A stretch of 64,000 nt of DNA from Edaphobacter modestus. Lineage in GTDB: Bacteria > Acidobacteriota > Terriglobia > Terriglobales > Acidobacteriaceae. Of this stretch, positions 35,710-43,353 are shown one piece after another. Where the stretch lies: positions 1,488,001 through 1,552,000 of the forward strand of contig NZ_SHKW01000001.1 of the NCBI RefSeq assembly GCF_004217555.1, given 5' to 3'. The notes beneath the pieces were generated by a model. The model had not been told where the DNA came from and did not search any database. It saw only the letters and a program-made list of their open reading frames with translations. Position numbers and translations under genes: made by a program. The first letter of the stretch is position 1. Each line of letters starts with the position of its first letter.

Positions 35710-37260
35710 TCATTTTGAAACTGAGTCGCCTGGCAGAGTCCAGGCGAACATAACGCCACCACTGCCGATCAGAACGTATTGCTTGCCGTCCAGTTCATAG
35801 CTCGTTGGAGAGGTTGCAATGATTGCTCCGGTGTTCGCGTGCCAAAGAGTCTTGCCATCTGTAGTGTTCAGCGCCAGCGCGTTGCCGTGAAAGTCTCCGG
35901 TAAACGTTACGCCGGAATCGGTCGTTAAGACTCCGGCAGTCGCGCTTTCGCCAATGTCGTGCGTCCAACGAATCTTTCCTGTCTTGTAATCAATCGCCTT
36001 AATTACGCCCTTCGTCCACACACTATAGTCGGCACCAGCCCAGCCATAGGTTCCGTCAGCTGGCTTCGAAAAATAAATGCTGTATGCCTCGCGAGCGCTG
36101 ACCACGAACAAACCCGTCTTTGGATCAAAGCTTGGGGAACGGTAGTTCGCTGCGCCATTCTCGTCGGGAGCAATCAATCGCCCATCTGGAGTTGGCTCCT
36201 TCGCAGGATTTGGAATCGGACGCCCGTCCTTATCCAAACCGAGAGACCAGTTCACTGGACTATACGGCACCGTGAGAAGGTTCTTTCCGTTGGTGCGGTC
36301 CAACACAACGAAGTATCCATTGCGCGACGCCTGCATCAGCATCTTGCGTTCTTGTCCCTTGAAAGTGCCATCCACCAGCATGGGTGTCTCAGCAGCATCC
36401 CAGTCATGCGTGTCGTGCGGAGAGACCTGGAAGGCCCAGGTCAGCTTTCCGGTATCAGGATTGAGAGCCACGATGCTGCATGTATTTGCGTTGTCACCTG
36501 GCCTCGTCGCCCCCGTCAAAACAGGCGTTGGATTCCCGGTTCCCCAGTAGATCAGGTTGAGCTCTGGATCGTAGGTCCCCGTCATCCACGTCATGCCACC
36601 TGTCAGCTCTGGAGGCGTGCTGTCCCAGTGCCATTGTTCTTTGCCTGTCTCAGGATCAAAGGATTTCAAATATCCATGAAGGTTATCGAAATCGCCGGAA
36701 ACACCGATGATCACGTGATTGCCCACTACAAAAGGAGACATCGTTGTCCAGTAACCCTTCGCAACATCGGCTACCTCGACATTCCAACGAACCGCTCCCG
36801 TCTTCGCATCGAGCGAAAGTAGGTGCCCATCTGGTGACAGGAAGTAAATTGAGCCCTTGTATGCTCCGACCCCTCTCTGACCGATGTGCAGTCCCTTATT
36901 GGGCGGATAGGTATAGTGCCAGAGTAAATGGCCGGAGCGTGCGTCGATCGCCCAGACATTGTCCGGTACGGTGAAGTAAAGGACTCCGTTGACCAGCAGC
37001 GGCGACGCTTTCAGGCCGGCCTGCGACCCGGTCTGAAAGGCCCAGGCGAGGCTCAGATTGCTCACATTTTGCGGCGTAATCTGAGTGAGGGTAGTATGCC
37101 GCTGGCCCGTGTAATCGCCATGATAAAGAGGCCAGCTATCGGCTCCTGGCTTTAGAAGCATAGCCTGATCGGGGCCCTCTGCGGAAGAAAACCCAGCAGA
37201 TCCAAGCATGACTGCCAGAATATACGCTGCAAATCTCATCGCATCTTTCCGTCGATTCAT
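35710..37260 (-). CDS. PQQ-dependent-type dehydrogenase (quinoprotein), periplasmic
   Basis: A 516-residue protein with a signal peptide (from ATG 37260, MNRRKDAMRFAAYILAVMLG to SSAEG) and an eight-bladed-propeller arrangement of W-docking motifs, e.g. WPLYHGDYTGQRHTTLTQI, VWAIDARSGHLLWHYTYPP, LLSLDAKTGAVRWNVEVAD and ALNPDTGKLTWAFQVSPHD. The overall order matches alcohol/glucose-type quinoproteins. I see no adjacent Cys-Cys disulfide motif, and I cannot confirm the active-site Asp or Ca2+ ligands from reading alone. It lies 26 bp behind a dihaem cytochrome c gene on the same strand, its likely electron acceptor. Confidence 0.87.
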   Translation of the reverse strand: MNRRKDAMRFAAYILAVMLGSAGFSSAEGPDQAMLLKPGADSWPLYHGDYTGQRHTTLTQITPQNVSNLSLAWAFQTGSQAGLKASPLLVNGVLYFTVPDNVWAIDARSGHLLWHYTYPPNKGLHIGQRGVGAYKGSIYFLSPDGHLLSLDAKTGAVRWNVEVADVAKGYWTTMSPFVVGNHVIIGVSGDFDNLHGYLKSFDPETGKEQWHWDSTPPELTGGMTWMTGTYDPELNLIYWGTGNPTPVLTGATRPGDNANTCSIVALNPDTGKLTWAFQVSPHDTHDWDAAETPMLVDGTFKGQERKMLMQASRNGYFVVLDRTNGKNLLTVPYSPVNWSLGLDKDGRPIPNPAKEPTPDGRLIAPDENGAANYRSPSFDPKTGLFVVSAREAYSIYFSKPADGTYGWAGADYSVWTKGVIKAIDYKTGKIRWTHDIGESATAGVLTTDSGVTFTGDFHGNALALNTTDGKTLWHANTGAIIATSPTSYELDGKQYVLIGSGGVMFAWTLPGDSVSK

Positions 37261-37286
37261 AGATCTCTCTCTGATTTTGAGCACGA

Positions 37287-38090
37287 TTAGCGCAACGTCT
37301 GCAGATATGCCATTAGATTGTGAATATCGTCGTCCGTGTACTTGCTTAAGAGCTCCGCATGAGCCTCGTGCGGAGCGTCGATCTTGTACTTGATCCTGTT
37401 CACAGGCCATGACCGGTAGGTTCCGTCTGCCAGAAAAATACCGAGCGTAAACTCGTCGTGATATTCGACCTGCCCTCGCAAGCTTTCGCCAGAAGGCAGT
37501 GTGACGGTTGCAGTACTTTTCGCTTCATGCGGATAGAGCATGTGTTGTTCAAGCTTCAAACCTTGGTATTTGGTGGCGATGTGAGCCAGATCGCCGGTTG
37601 CCGAGTGACACTTCGAGCAGGTTCCTGCTCCTTCAAAATACTGCTTACCCGCCGTTACATTGCCGGTCTGCAGATCTGACACATCCACACCTTTTCTCTG
37701 TCCCGCACTTACAGCTTTCTGCTGTTGCGCATGGATAAACGCGACCAGGTCTTTCATATCCGGGTCAGCAAGATCGAAGGGTGGCATCTTTCCTGGACGT
37801 CCAGTCCGCACAAGCTCCGCAATCTTATTCCCGTTCACGTCGTCTTGAACCAGTTTCGAACGCGTCAGGTCGGGGCCCGATTCGCCCCCACCGGCATCGC
37901 GACCGTGACAGAACGCACACTTCTGCTGGAATTGCGTGTTTCCCGCCTCAATGTGGGCATTCATCTCTGGACTCTGCGCGCGGACCGCCTGGCCCTCTGC
38001 AGCATAAGGAGAGAGACTTCGCCCTATCCAAAGCACTCCTGCCATCGTTCCCCACAGCAGTACCGCACCTCGCATCTTTGTCTTATTCAT
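37287..38090 (-). CDS. Dihaem c-type cytochrome
   Basis: A 267-residue protein from ATG 38090 (MNKTKMRGAVLLWGTMAGVL, signal peptide), with two haem sites, QKCAFCHGRDAGGGESGPDL and AGTCSKCHSATGDLAHIATK. Methionines in RPGKMPPFDL and HMLYPHEAK are candidate sixth ligands. The C-terminal part TLPSGESLRGQVEYHDEFTL to DDDIHNLMAYLQTLR is a common extension in cytochromes that serve quinoproteins. It is the first gene of a two-gene operon with the PQQ-type dehydrogenase and would carry its electrons to the respiratory chain. Confidence 0.92.
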   Translation of the reverse strand: MNKTKMRGAVLLWGTMAGVLWIGRSLSPYAAEGQAVRAQSPEMNAHIEAGNTQFQQKCAFCHGRDAGGGESGPDLTRSKLVQDDVNGNKIAELVRTGRPGKMPPFDLADPDMKDLVAFIHAQQQKAVSAGQRKGVDVSDLQTGNVTAGKQYFEGAGTCSKCHSATGDLAHIATKYQGLKLEQHMLYPHEAKSTATVTLPSGESLRGQVEYHDEFTLGIFLADGTYRSWPVNRIKYKIDAPHEAHAELLSKYTDDDIHNLMAYLQTLR

Positions 38091-38205
38091 CTCCGCTCGC
38101 GACAGCACAAGATTGTCCTGGTTGCGCAGAGCGCAATCCAACGTGCTTTAAAGTTTCATCCACCCTACCTCATTCCGCTCACGAAGGCGAGTGCTCGTTT
38201 AATTG

Positions 38206-38237
38206 GGTAGTGGGTCAGTTCAAAATGACCCACTACC
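38206..38237. repeat. 12-bp perfect hairpin in a divergent intergenic region
   Basis: ggtagtgggtca (38206-38217) pairs perfectly with tgacccactacc (38226-38237) around the loop gttcaaaa, with aatt on both outer sides. It is between two divergent genes (cytochrome c and blaI), where a terminator is not expected. It may be debris, an operator or a small RNA end. Confidence 0.7.
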
Positions 38238-38510
38238 TTTAATTGCCCGCGCGAGGGGAACTTCGTCGCACCGAAGGAACGGGAAGATCTTTCGTGTGCA
38301 CGTCACGGATTGCGCTTCTTCCACGCTCTCCAGTGGCCAGCTCGTGAACATCTCTTCCCGCTCCCAGCCGACAGCAGCTCACAATGCTGAGCCGACGCGA
38401 GGCGAGCTAGTCAAGATCTACCCAATAATGTCTCCGAAATAGGCGCAAATCAGCCCTCTCCCAGCGATTGTCGGATTCCTGGCTGATAGCCCTGCGGAAA
38501 TTTGGACTCC
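38238..38510. other. Intergenic stretch upstream of blaI, no recognisable gene
   Basis: The frame 38203-38442 on plus gives no recognisable protein and lacks a ribosome site. I see nothing beyond probable promoter sequence. Confidence 0.5.
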
Positions 38511-38515
38511 GTGAT

Positions 38516-38531
38516 AACTAATTCATTAGTT
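38516..38531. promoter_or_regulatory. BlaI-type operator candidate upstream of blaI
   Basis: A dyad AACTAATTCATTAGTT, perfect in its six-base arms around ttca, lies 23 bp before the blaI start. BlaI/MecI repressors bind similar short A/T-rich dyads with ACT/AGT edges and repress their own operon. A near-identical 14-base dyad recurs at the start of the third gene (40294-40307). Confidence 0.65.
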
Positions 38532-38553
38532 GTTCGTCCCATAACTGCACGAT

Positions 38554-38946
38554 ATGCCACCGAAGAGATCCAACACGCTAACGGAAGCCGAGCTTCGACT
38601 CATGAAAGTTCTCTGGGAACGTGGTGAATCCGCCGTATCCGATCTCGTATCGGGAATCTCGGATACCACTCCCCTGGCCTACACGTCGGTGCTGACAACC
38701 ATACGCATTCTCGAGAAAAAAGGGTATGTTCTCCACCGTCAGGAGGGACGTGCCTTCCTCTACAGCCCCTGTGTAGCGGAGCAGGACGCAGGCAAAAGCG
38801 AAGTTCGCCAGCTTCTCCACCGGTTCTTCGGCAACTCACGGGAGAGGCTACTGCTCTCTCTCCTGGGCGACGATGAGATCAGCGCCGAAGAACTAAAGCG
38901 ACTCAAAGAAGCCATCGCAGCCACTCCCGACGAGGAGGACAGCTAA
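38554..38946 (+). CDS. blaI: BlaI/MecI-family transcriptional repressor
   Basis: A 130-residue winged-helix repressor. The N-terminal domain LTEAELRLMKVLWERGESAV to LAYTSVLTTIRILEKKGYVL, with R in GRAFLYSPCVAEQDA, is the standard BlaI DNA-binding unit; the C-terminal 50 residues (VRQLLHRFFGNSRERLLLSL) form the dimerisation helices where M56 peptidases usually cut. It is the first gene of a tight operon with an M56 peptidase 3 bp downstream. It probably represses its own operon through the dyad upstream. No beta-lactamase is in the operon, so the signal may not be an antibiotic. Confidence 0.93.
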   Translation: MPPKRSNTLTEAELRLMKVLWERGESAVSDLVSGISDTTPLAYTSVLTTIRILEKKGYVLHRQEGRAFLYSPCVAEQDAGKSEVRQLLHRFFGNSRERLLLSLLGDDEISAEELKRLKEAIAATPDEEDS

Positions 38947-38949
38947 TCC

Positions 38950-40251
38950 ATGGAGCATCAACTCAATACGATCATGGCGCTGTCCGCCACTGCGGCGACC
39001 TCCTTAGTCAATGCAATCGTAGAAGGCGTGATCCTGGCAGCTCTCGTCGGAATCTGCCTGCGTTTTCTTCCCGGGATAAAACCGGCTGCCCGTTTTATCA
39101 TCTGGCTCGCCGTCCTCTTCGCCGTGCTGCCGCTCCACTTTCTTCCCCAGCTGAGGGACAGTCTGGTCTCCCCCAACCCTGCATCCGCCACCTCCATTCA
39201 TCTCAGTGCCTACTGGAGCATCGTGATCGCAACCGTATGGGCTGCGCTCTCCCTCACACGGGCAATTCGCCTGGTTAGGGGTGCCATCGAACTACGACGT
39301 GTTGCAGCCGCTGCAATACCACTCGCCTCCGACTCGAGATATACCGGTCTTCTCCATGGCAGTAGCAGGACGGTAGAGCTTTGCACCTCCTCCGAGGTAG
39401 ATCGCCCGAGCGTCGTCGGCTTCTTCCGCCCTCGTATTCTCCTGCCTTCTGCGCTGCTCCACAGCCTTTCCCCGCAGGAACTCGAACAGATCCTCCTGCA
39501 CGAATCAGAGCACTTACGCCGCGGCGACGCTTGGACCAATCTCATCCAGAAGATAGCCCTGATTCTCTTTCCTCTCGATCCCGTCCTCTTCTGGGTAGAG
39601 CGCCGCCTCTGTCTCGAACGCGAGCTTGCTTGCGACGATCGCGTCCTCGACTCCACCCATGTCCGCAAAACATATGCGGTTTGCCTGACCAATCTCGCCG
39701 AACACTCCTTGCTCCGACGCAGCGCCTCTCTTGCCCTCGGAGCATGGGAAAGACAGTCCGAATTAGGTCGGCGCGTTCATCGCATTCTGAGTAAACCTGA
39801 AAACACGATGAGCCACACCCCGGCAAACATCGTGATCGGAGTTTTGATAACCGGCCTCCTTGGAGGTGCGGTCACTCTGGCGCACAGCCCCGCGCTGATT
39901 AGCTTCTCCCCTCAAGCGTCCACGGCAGCTCAACCAGATATGCCCGTGACAGCCGTCTCGACCCCCGTCACTCATGTTCGGGATTTCTCACCGACACTGG
40001 TGAAGGCAACTATGCCCGAGCCTGAGTCTCGGTCAAACCTGACCGCTCCCCCAGCGAAAAAGCCACGCCATACCCGGATGATCAAGACTGTTCATCGGGC
40101 GCCTAAGCCAAAGCCGCAGGGATGGATCGTTCTTACGGGTTGGCAGGCAGCTTCTGTATCGCCCCGGCCAGTGCTTGCAGTTTCGGAGACCACCGCCACT
40201 GCTTATGCAGCCGTTCCTGTCGAGGACGGCTGGCTCATCATTCAACTCTAA
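38950..40251 (+). CDS. M56-family membrane metallopeptidase (BlaR1-like)
   Basis: A 433-residue inner-membrane protease. Membrane helices lie at about residues 18-40, 47-66, 86-108 and 290-310. The zinc motif HESEH is at residues 184-188 and the distal Glu probably in LERELACDDRVL near 224, all as in BlaR1. After the last helix there is only a short Pro/Lys-rich extracytoplasmic tail of about 120 residues, not the penicillin-binding sensor domain of BlaR1. So the peptidase should cleave the BlaI-type repressor in response to an unknown envelope signal. The start is 3 bp after blaI, and htrA follows after 30 bp. Confidence 0.92.
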   Translation: MEHQLNTIMALSATAATSLVNAIVEGVILAALVGICLRFLPGIKPAARFIIWLAVLFAVLPLHFLPQLRDSLVSPNPASATSIHLSAYWSIVIATVWAALSLTRAIRLVRGAIELRRVAAAAIPLASDSRYTGLLHGSSRTVELCTSSEVDRPSVVGFFRPRILLPSALLHSLSPQELEQILLHESEHLRRGDAWTNLIQKIALILFPLDPVLFWVERRLCLERELACDDRVLDSTHVRKTYAVCLTNLAEHSLLRRSASLALGAWERQSELGRRVHRILSKPENTMSHTPANIVIGVLITGLLGGAVTLAHSPALISFSPQASTAAQPDMPVTAVSTPVTHVRDFSPTLVKATMPEPESRSNLTAPPAKKPRHTRMIKTVHRAPKPKPQGWIVLTGWQAASVSPRPVLAVSETTATAYAAVPVEDGWLIIQL

Positions 40252-40281
40252 CCACTCATTTGCGTCTAGGAGTCGCTATTT

Positions 40282-41808
40282 ATGCCCGCATCAACTAATC
40301 ATTTAGTAGTTACGGCTAGGAAATTCGCCCTTCCGGCAGCCCTTGCAGGGAGCTTCGCTCTTGGAGCTGCATTTTTTGTCGGTAACGGGGGAGTCCATGC
40401 CGCTGCCTTCACCGCATCGCCGCTCGACGACCACAACGTCTCTGCTCTTACGGCACTCGATCAGGCGATGGAGTCGGTTGCCTCACGCGTCACCCCGGCC
40501 GTCGTCAATATAGCGGTCACCAGCAAGGGACAGCAGCACGACACCGCGGATTCTGACGATCCGCAGCAGGGTCTCCCTCCTGGTTTCGCGCAGTTTTTCG
40601 GCGGCCGAGGCGTACCACAGCCGCCGCAGACCGAGCATGGTATCGGCAGCGGAGTCATCATCTCTCCGGATGGCTACATCATAACCAACGGTCACGTGGT
40701 CGATGGCGCCACCCAGATTAAGGTGACTCTGAACGATCGACGCGTCCTTACAGGGAAGCTCGTCGGAACCGACAAGCTGACCGATTTAGCTGTGGTGAAA
40801 GTTAACGCAAGCGATCTTCCCAGCATCGCCTGGGGCGATTCCAGTAAACTGCAGCCCGGCCAGACCGTACTCGCATTCGGCAGTCCCTTCGGCTACTTCC
40901 AGTTCTCCGTTACCCGTGGCATCGTCAGCGCAGTCGATCGTCCGAACCCCTACTCCGACGATCCCCGCAAGCCCGGGGGCTTCATTCAAACCGATGCCGC
41001 GATCAATCCCGGTAATTCCGGTGGGGCACTCGTCAACTCCCACGGTGAACTTGTTGGCATCAACACGTTCATCATCTCCAATAATGGTTCCTTCGCCGGG
41101 GCGGGCTTCGCAATTCCCTCGCAGATCGTTCGTTCCACCGCCGAGCAATTGATGAAGAACGGCAAGGTCGATCACGGCTACCTTGGAATCAGCCTCAACG
41201 ATGTCACACCCGCAAACGCGCATTTCTTCAATCTGCAGCAGGCATCCGGAGCCATCATCTCCCAGGTATCCCCGGACTCCCCTGCGAGTACGGCCGGCTT
41301 GCACACCGGCGACGTCATCTCTCAGATCAACGGGAAGAAGATACCCAATGGAAGCGCTCTCCAGGTTGCAGTAAGCCAGATCACCCCGGGAACCAACATC
41401 TCGCTCGAGGTGTTTCGCGATGGTAAGCCGATGACGGTCAACCTTGTAGTCGGAAAGTTCCAAAAGAACACTGATGTAGCCGATAACGAGGATGGAAACA
41501 GGCCGCAGAGTGGAAAACTCGGTCTGGCTGTAAGCGACCTGACGCCCGACGTAAAACAGGAGATCAATGCGCCCGATCAGCTTCACGGCGTCGTTGTCCA
41601 GAACGTTCGCCCAGCCAGTCCCGCGGAAGATGCCGGCCTGCAGCCCGGGGACGTCATCCTCGAGGTCGACCGTCGTCCCACCTCGTCTGCAAGCCAATTC
41701 GTCGACCAGGTCCACCAGAGTGCCTCCGGCAAAGACCTGCTCCTGCTTGTTTGGTCCAAAGGCAACGCAAGTTACCGCACCATACATCCCGCAAGTCAGA
41801 ACGGGTAG
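40282..41808 (+). CDS. HtrA/DegP-type periplasmic serine protease with two PDZ domains
   Basis: A 508-residue envelope quality-control protease. A membrane or signal segment lies at about residues 16-36. The catalytic triad is His138 (IITNGHVV), Asp168 (DKLTDLAVVKV) and Ser246 (NPGNSGGAL). PDZ1 covers about residues 290-385 (GYLGISLNDVTPANAHFF) and PDZ2 about 405-500 (KLGLAVSDLTPDVKQEIN). All key residues are present. GGAG about ten bases upstream supports ATG 40282. A dyad identical in its arms to the one before blaI lies in codons 5-9, which could allow direct control by the repressor. A strong terminator follows. The protease would be the effector of the BlaI/M56 pair (inference). Confidence 0.94.
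   Translation: MPASTNHLVVTARKFALPAALAGSFALGAAFFVGNGGVHAAAFTASPLDDHNVSALTALDQAMESVASRVTPAVVNIAVTSKGQQHDTADSDDPQQGLPPGFAQFFGGRGVPQPPQTEHGIGSGVIISPDGYIITNGHVVDGATQIKVTLNDRRVLTGKLVGTDKLTDLAVVKVNASDLPSIAWGDSSKLQPGQTVLAFGSPFGYFQFSVTRGIVSAVDRPNPYSDDPRKPGGFIQTDAAINPGNSGGALVNSHGELVGINTFIISNNGSFAGAGFAIPSQIVRSTAEQLMKNGKVDHGYLGISLNDVTPANAHFFNLQQASGAIISQVSPDSPASTAGLHTGDVISQINGKKIPNGSALQVAVSQITPGTNISLEVFRDGKPMTVNLVVGKFQKNTDVADNEDGNRPQSGKLGLAVSDLTPDVKQEINAPDQLHGVVVQNVRPASPAEDAGLQPGDVILEVDRRPTSSASQFVDQVHQSASGKDLLLLVWSKGNASYRTIHPASQNG
40294..40307. promoter_or_regulatory. Second BlaI-type dyad at the htrA start
   Basis: ACTAATCATTTAGT has the same five-base arms (ACTAA / TTAGT) and four-base centre size as ACTAATTCATTAGT at 38517-38530. 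It lies 12 bp inside the coding region of the protease gene. Either BlaI blocks here too, or it is a chance match; its place inside codons is unusual for an operator. Confidence 0.45.
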
Positions 41809-41820
41809 GAATACGTCAAA

Positions 41821-41855
41821 GCGGAAGCCAGTCTGGATTGCAGATTGGCTTCCGC
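41821..41855 (+). terminator. Terminator between htrA and the efflux operon, probably two-way
   Basis: The stem gcggaagccagtctg (41821-41835) pairs with cagattggcttccgc (41841-41855) with one G-T pair and a 5-base loop gattg, followed on plus by aaattta. It starts 12 bp after the protease stop and also lies 55 bp beyond the efflux operon stop on the other strand. Confidence 0.8.
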
Positions 41856-41910
41856 AAATTTATAGCTGCGCCATCTTCGCTGCAAAGGTCTCCTCTCCAG
41901 CGCACCCCGC

Positions 41911-43353
41911 TCAATTCTTGGGCAGCTGCGTCGAGCTCCATCCTCCACCCAGCGCGATCTGAAGGCGAGAGCTTGCCACAATCCGCTGCGCGACCAGGGA
42001 AGCAGAAACTCGCTCAGCCGTCAGCTCGATCGTCTGGTTCGTCAGTACCTCAAGGTAAGGAGCCAGTCCGCGCTTATAGCGAAGGGTCGAAAGCTGCGTG
42101 CTTCGCCTCGCAGCCTCCACGGCTCTATTCTGTACCGCAGCTTCTTCTTCGAGCACACGCAAAGCAGAGAGCTGGTCCTCAACGTCGCGGAAAGCGGAGA
42201 GCACTTGATTCCGGTAGAGCGCGGTCACCTGCTCTCGTTGCGCCACGGCAAAATCGACCTGAGCTCGTCTTCGGCCAGCATCGAACAAGATCTGGCTTGC
42301 ACTGGGCCCTGCATTCCACCCTGCGCTTGCCGGGTTGAATAGCTGGCTGAGCTGGCTGCTTTCGACGGTACCGCTCGCTCCCAGAACGATCGTGGGGTAG
42401 TAGGCAGACTTCGCGACCCCAATCAGCGCATTCGCCGCAGCCACTTGCCGCTCCGCCGCTGCAATGTCCGGTCTTCGCTGCAGAATCTCCGAGGGAATTC
42501 CCGTCGGAAGAGCGGGAGGATCTCCGGCAAGCGGCCGCTCGGCAATATGAAATCCCGTTGCGGGAGCTCCAACAAGCAGGGCAATTGCATGCTCCAGCTG
42601 CGCCCGTCCTACCCCGAGATCGATCAACTGTGCTCGCGTCTGCTCCAGTTGAGTCTTCGCTTGCTCCACGTCGCTCTCCGTGCTCAATCCTCCTTTAAGC
42701 CTGTCCTCGGTAAGCTTCAGGGTTTGCGTAAAGGCATCCAGCGTATTTCGCAATAATTGTGCTTGAAGATCAACTCCGCGCAATTGGAGGTAACTTACAG
42801 CCAGCAGACCCTGCAGACTCAATTGAGTATTGGCAAGATCCGCAGCAGACGCCTGTGCATTCGCCGTGTTCGATTCAATTTGACGGCGAACTCGCCCCCA
42901 AAGGTCAGGCTCCCAGGAGATGCTCAGGGGAATCAGAAAATCCCAGTAGTCCTGGGCTGCATTCGCGGGCCGCAGTGGCCGCGTGCTGGAGATACGATTC
43001 CGGATCGCTGAAGCACCGATCCCAACGGTTGGATAAAGTGCCGACCTGCTCTGGCGTACCAGATCATGCGATTGCTCATAGGCATGAAGTGCCGCTGCAA
43101 TACTCTGATTGAAAGTAGCGCATCGCTGTTCCAGATCGTTCAGTTCTGTATCGCCGTAGATCGTCCACCATGCTCCGCGATCCGTCGTGCTGTCAGCCGG
43201 TTTGGCGGCCGTCCACGCACCATTGTGTCCGTCGTCGCTGTACGCAGGAGGCGCGGGCATGGCAGGGACTTTATAGTTCGGCCCTACCTTGCATCCGGCT
43301 ATCGCCAGAGTCCCAAGCAAGGCAGCCAACTTCGTGATGCTGCCGGACTTCAT
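41911..43353 (-). CDS. RND efflux outer-membrane lipoprotein channel (NodT/OprM type)
   Basis: A 480-residue outer-membrane factor. The leader ends in a lipobox, LGTLAIAGCKVGPNYKVP, giving a lipid-anchored Cys. Two OEP domains follow, each with long helices (QYRNQVLSAFRDVEDQLSAL, RYKRGLAPYLEVLTNQTIEL) and IPSEILQRRPDIAAAERQVA, which is highly conserved in TolC-like proteins. It is the last gene of a three-gene operon with adaptor and pump. Its ATG overlaps the adaptor stop (ATGA), implying coupled translation. Confidence 0.94.
   Translation of the reverse strand: MKSGSITKLAALLGTLAIAGCKVGPNYKVPAMPAPPAYSDDGHNGAWTAAKPADSTTDRGAWWTIYGDTELNDLEQRCATFNQSIAAALHAYEQSHDLVRQSRSALYPTVGIGASAIRNRISSTRPLRPANAAQDYWDFLIPLSISWEPDLWGRVRRQIESNTANAQASAADLANTQLSLQGLLAVSYLQLRGVDLQAQLLRNTLDAFTQTLKLTEDRLKGGLSTESDVEQAKTQLEQTRAQLIDLGVGRAQLEHAIALLVGAPATGFHIAERPLAGDPPALPTGIPSEILQRRPDIAAAERQVAAANALIGVAKSAYYPTIVLGASGTVESSQLSQLFNPASAGWNAGPSASQILFDAGRRRAQVDFAVAQREQVTALYRNQVLSAFRDVEDQLSALRVLEEEAAVQNRAVEAARRSTQLSTLRYKRGLAPYLEVLTNQTIELTAERVSASLVAQRIVASSRLQIALGGGWSSTQLPKN

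Noticed and set aside
40786..41787. A 333-codon minus-strand frame opposite htrA
   Set aside because: The htrA frame has all catalytic residues and two PDZ domains; the opposite frame is only a compositional shadow.
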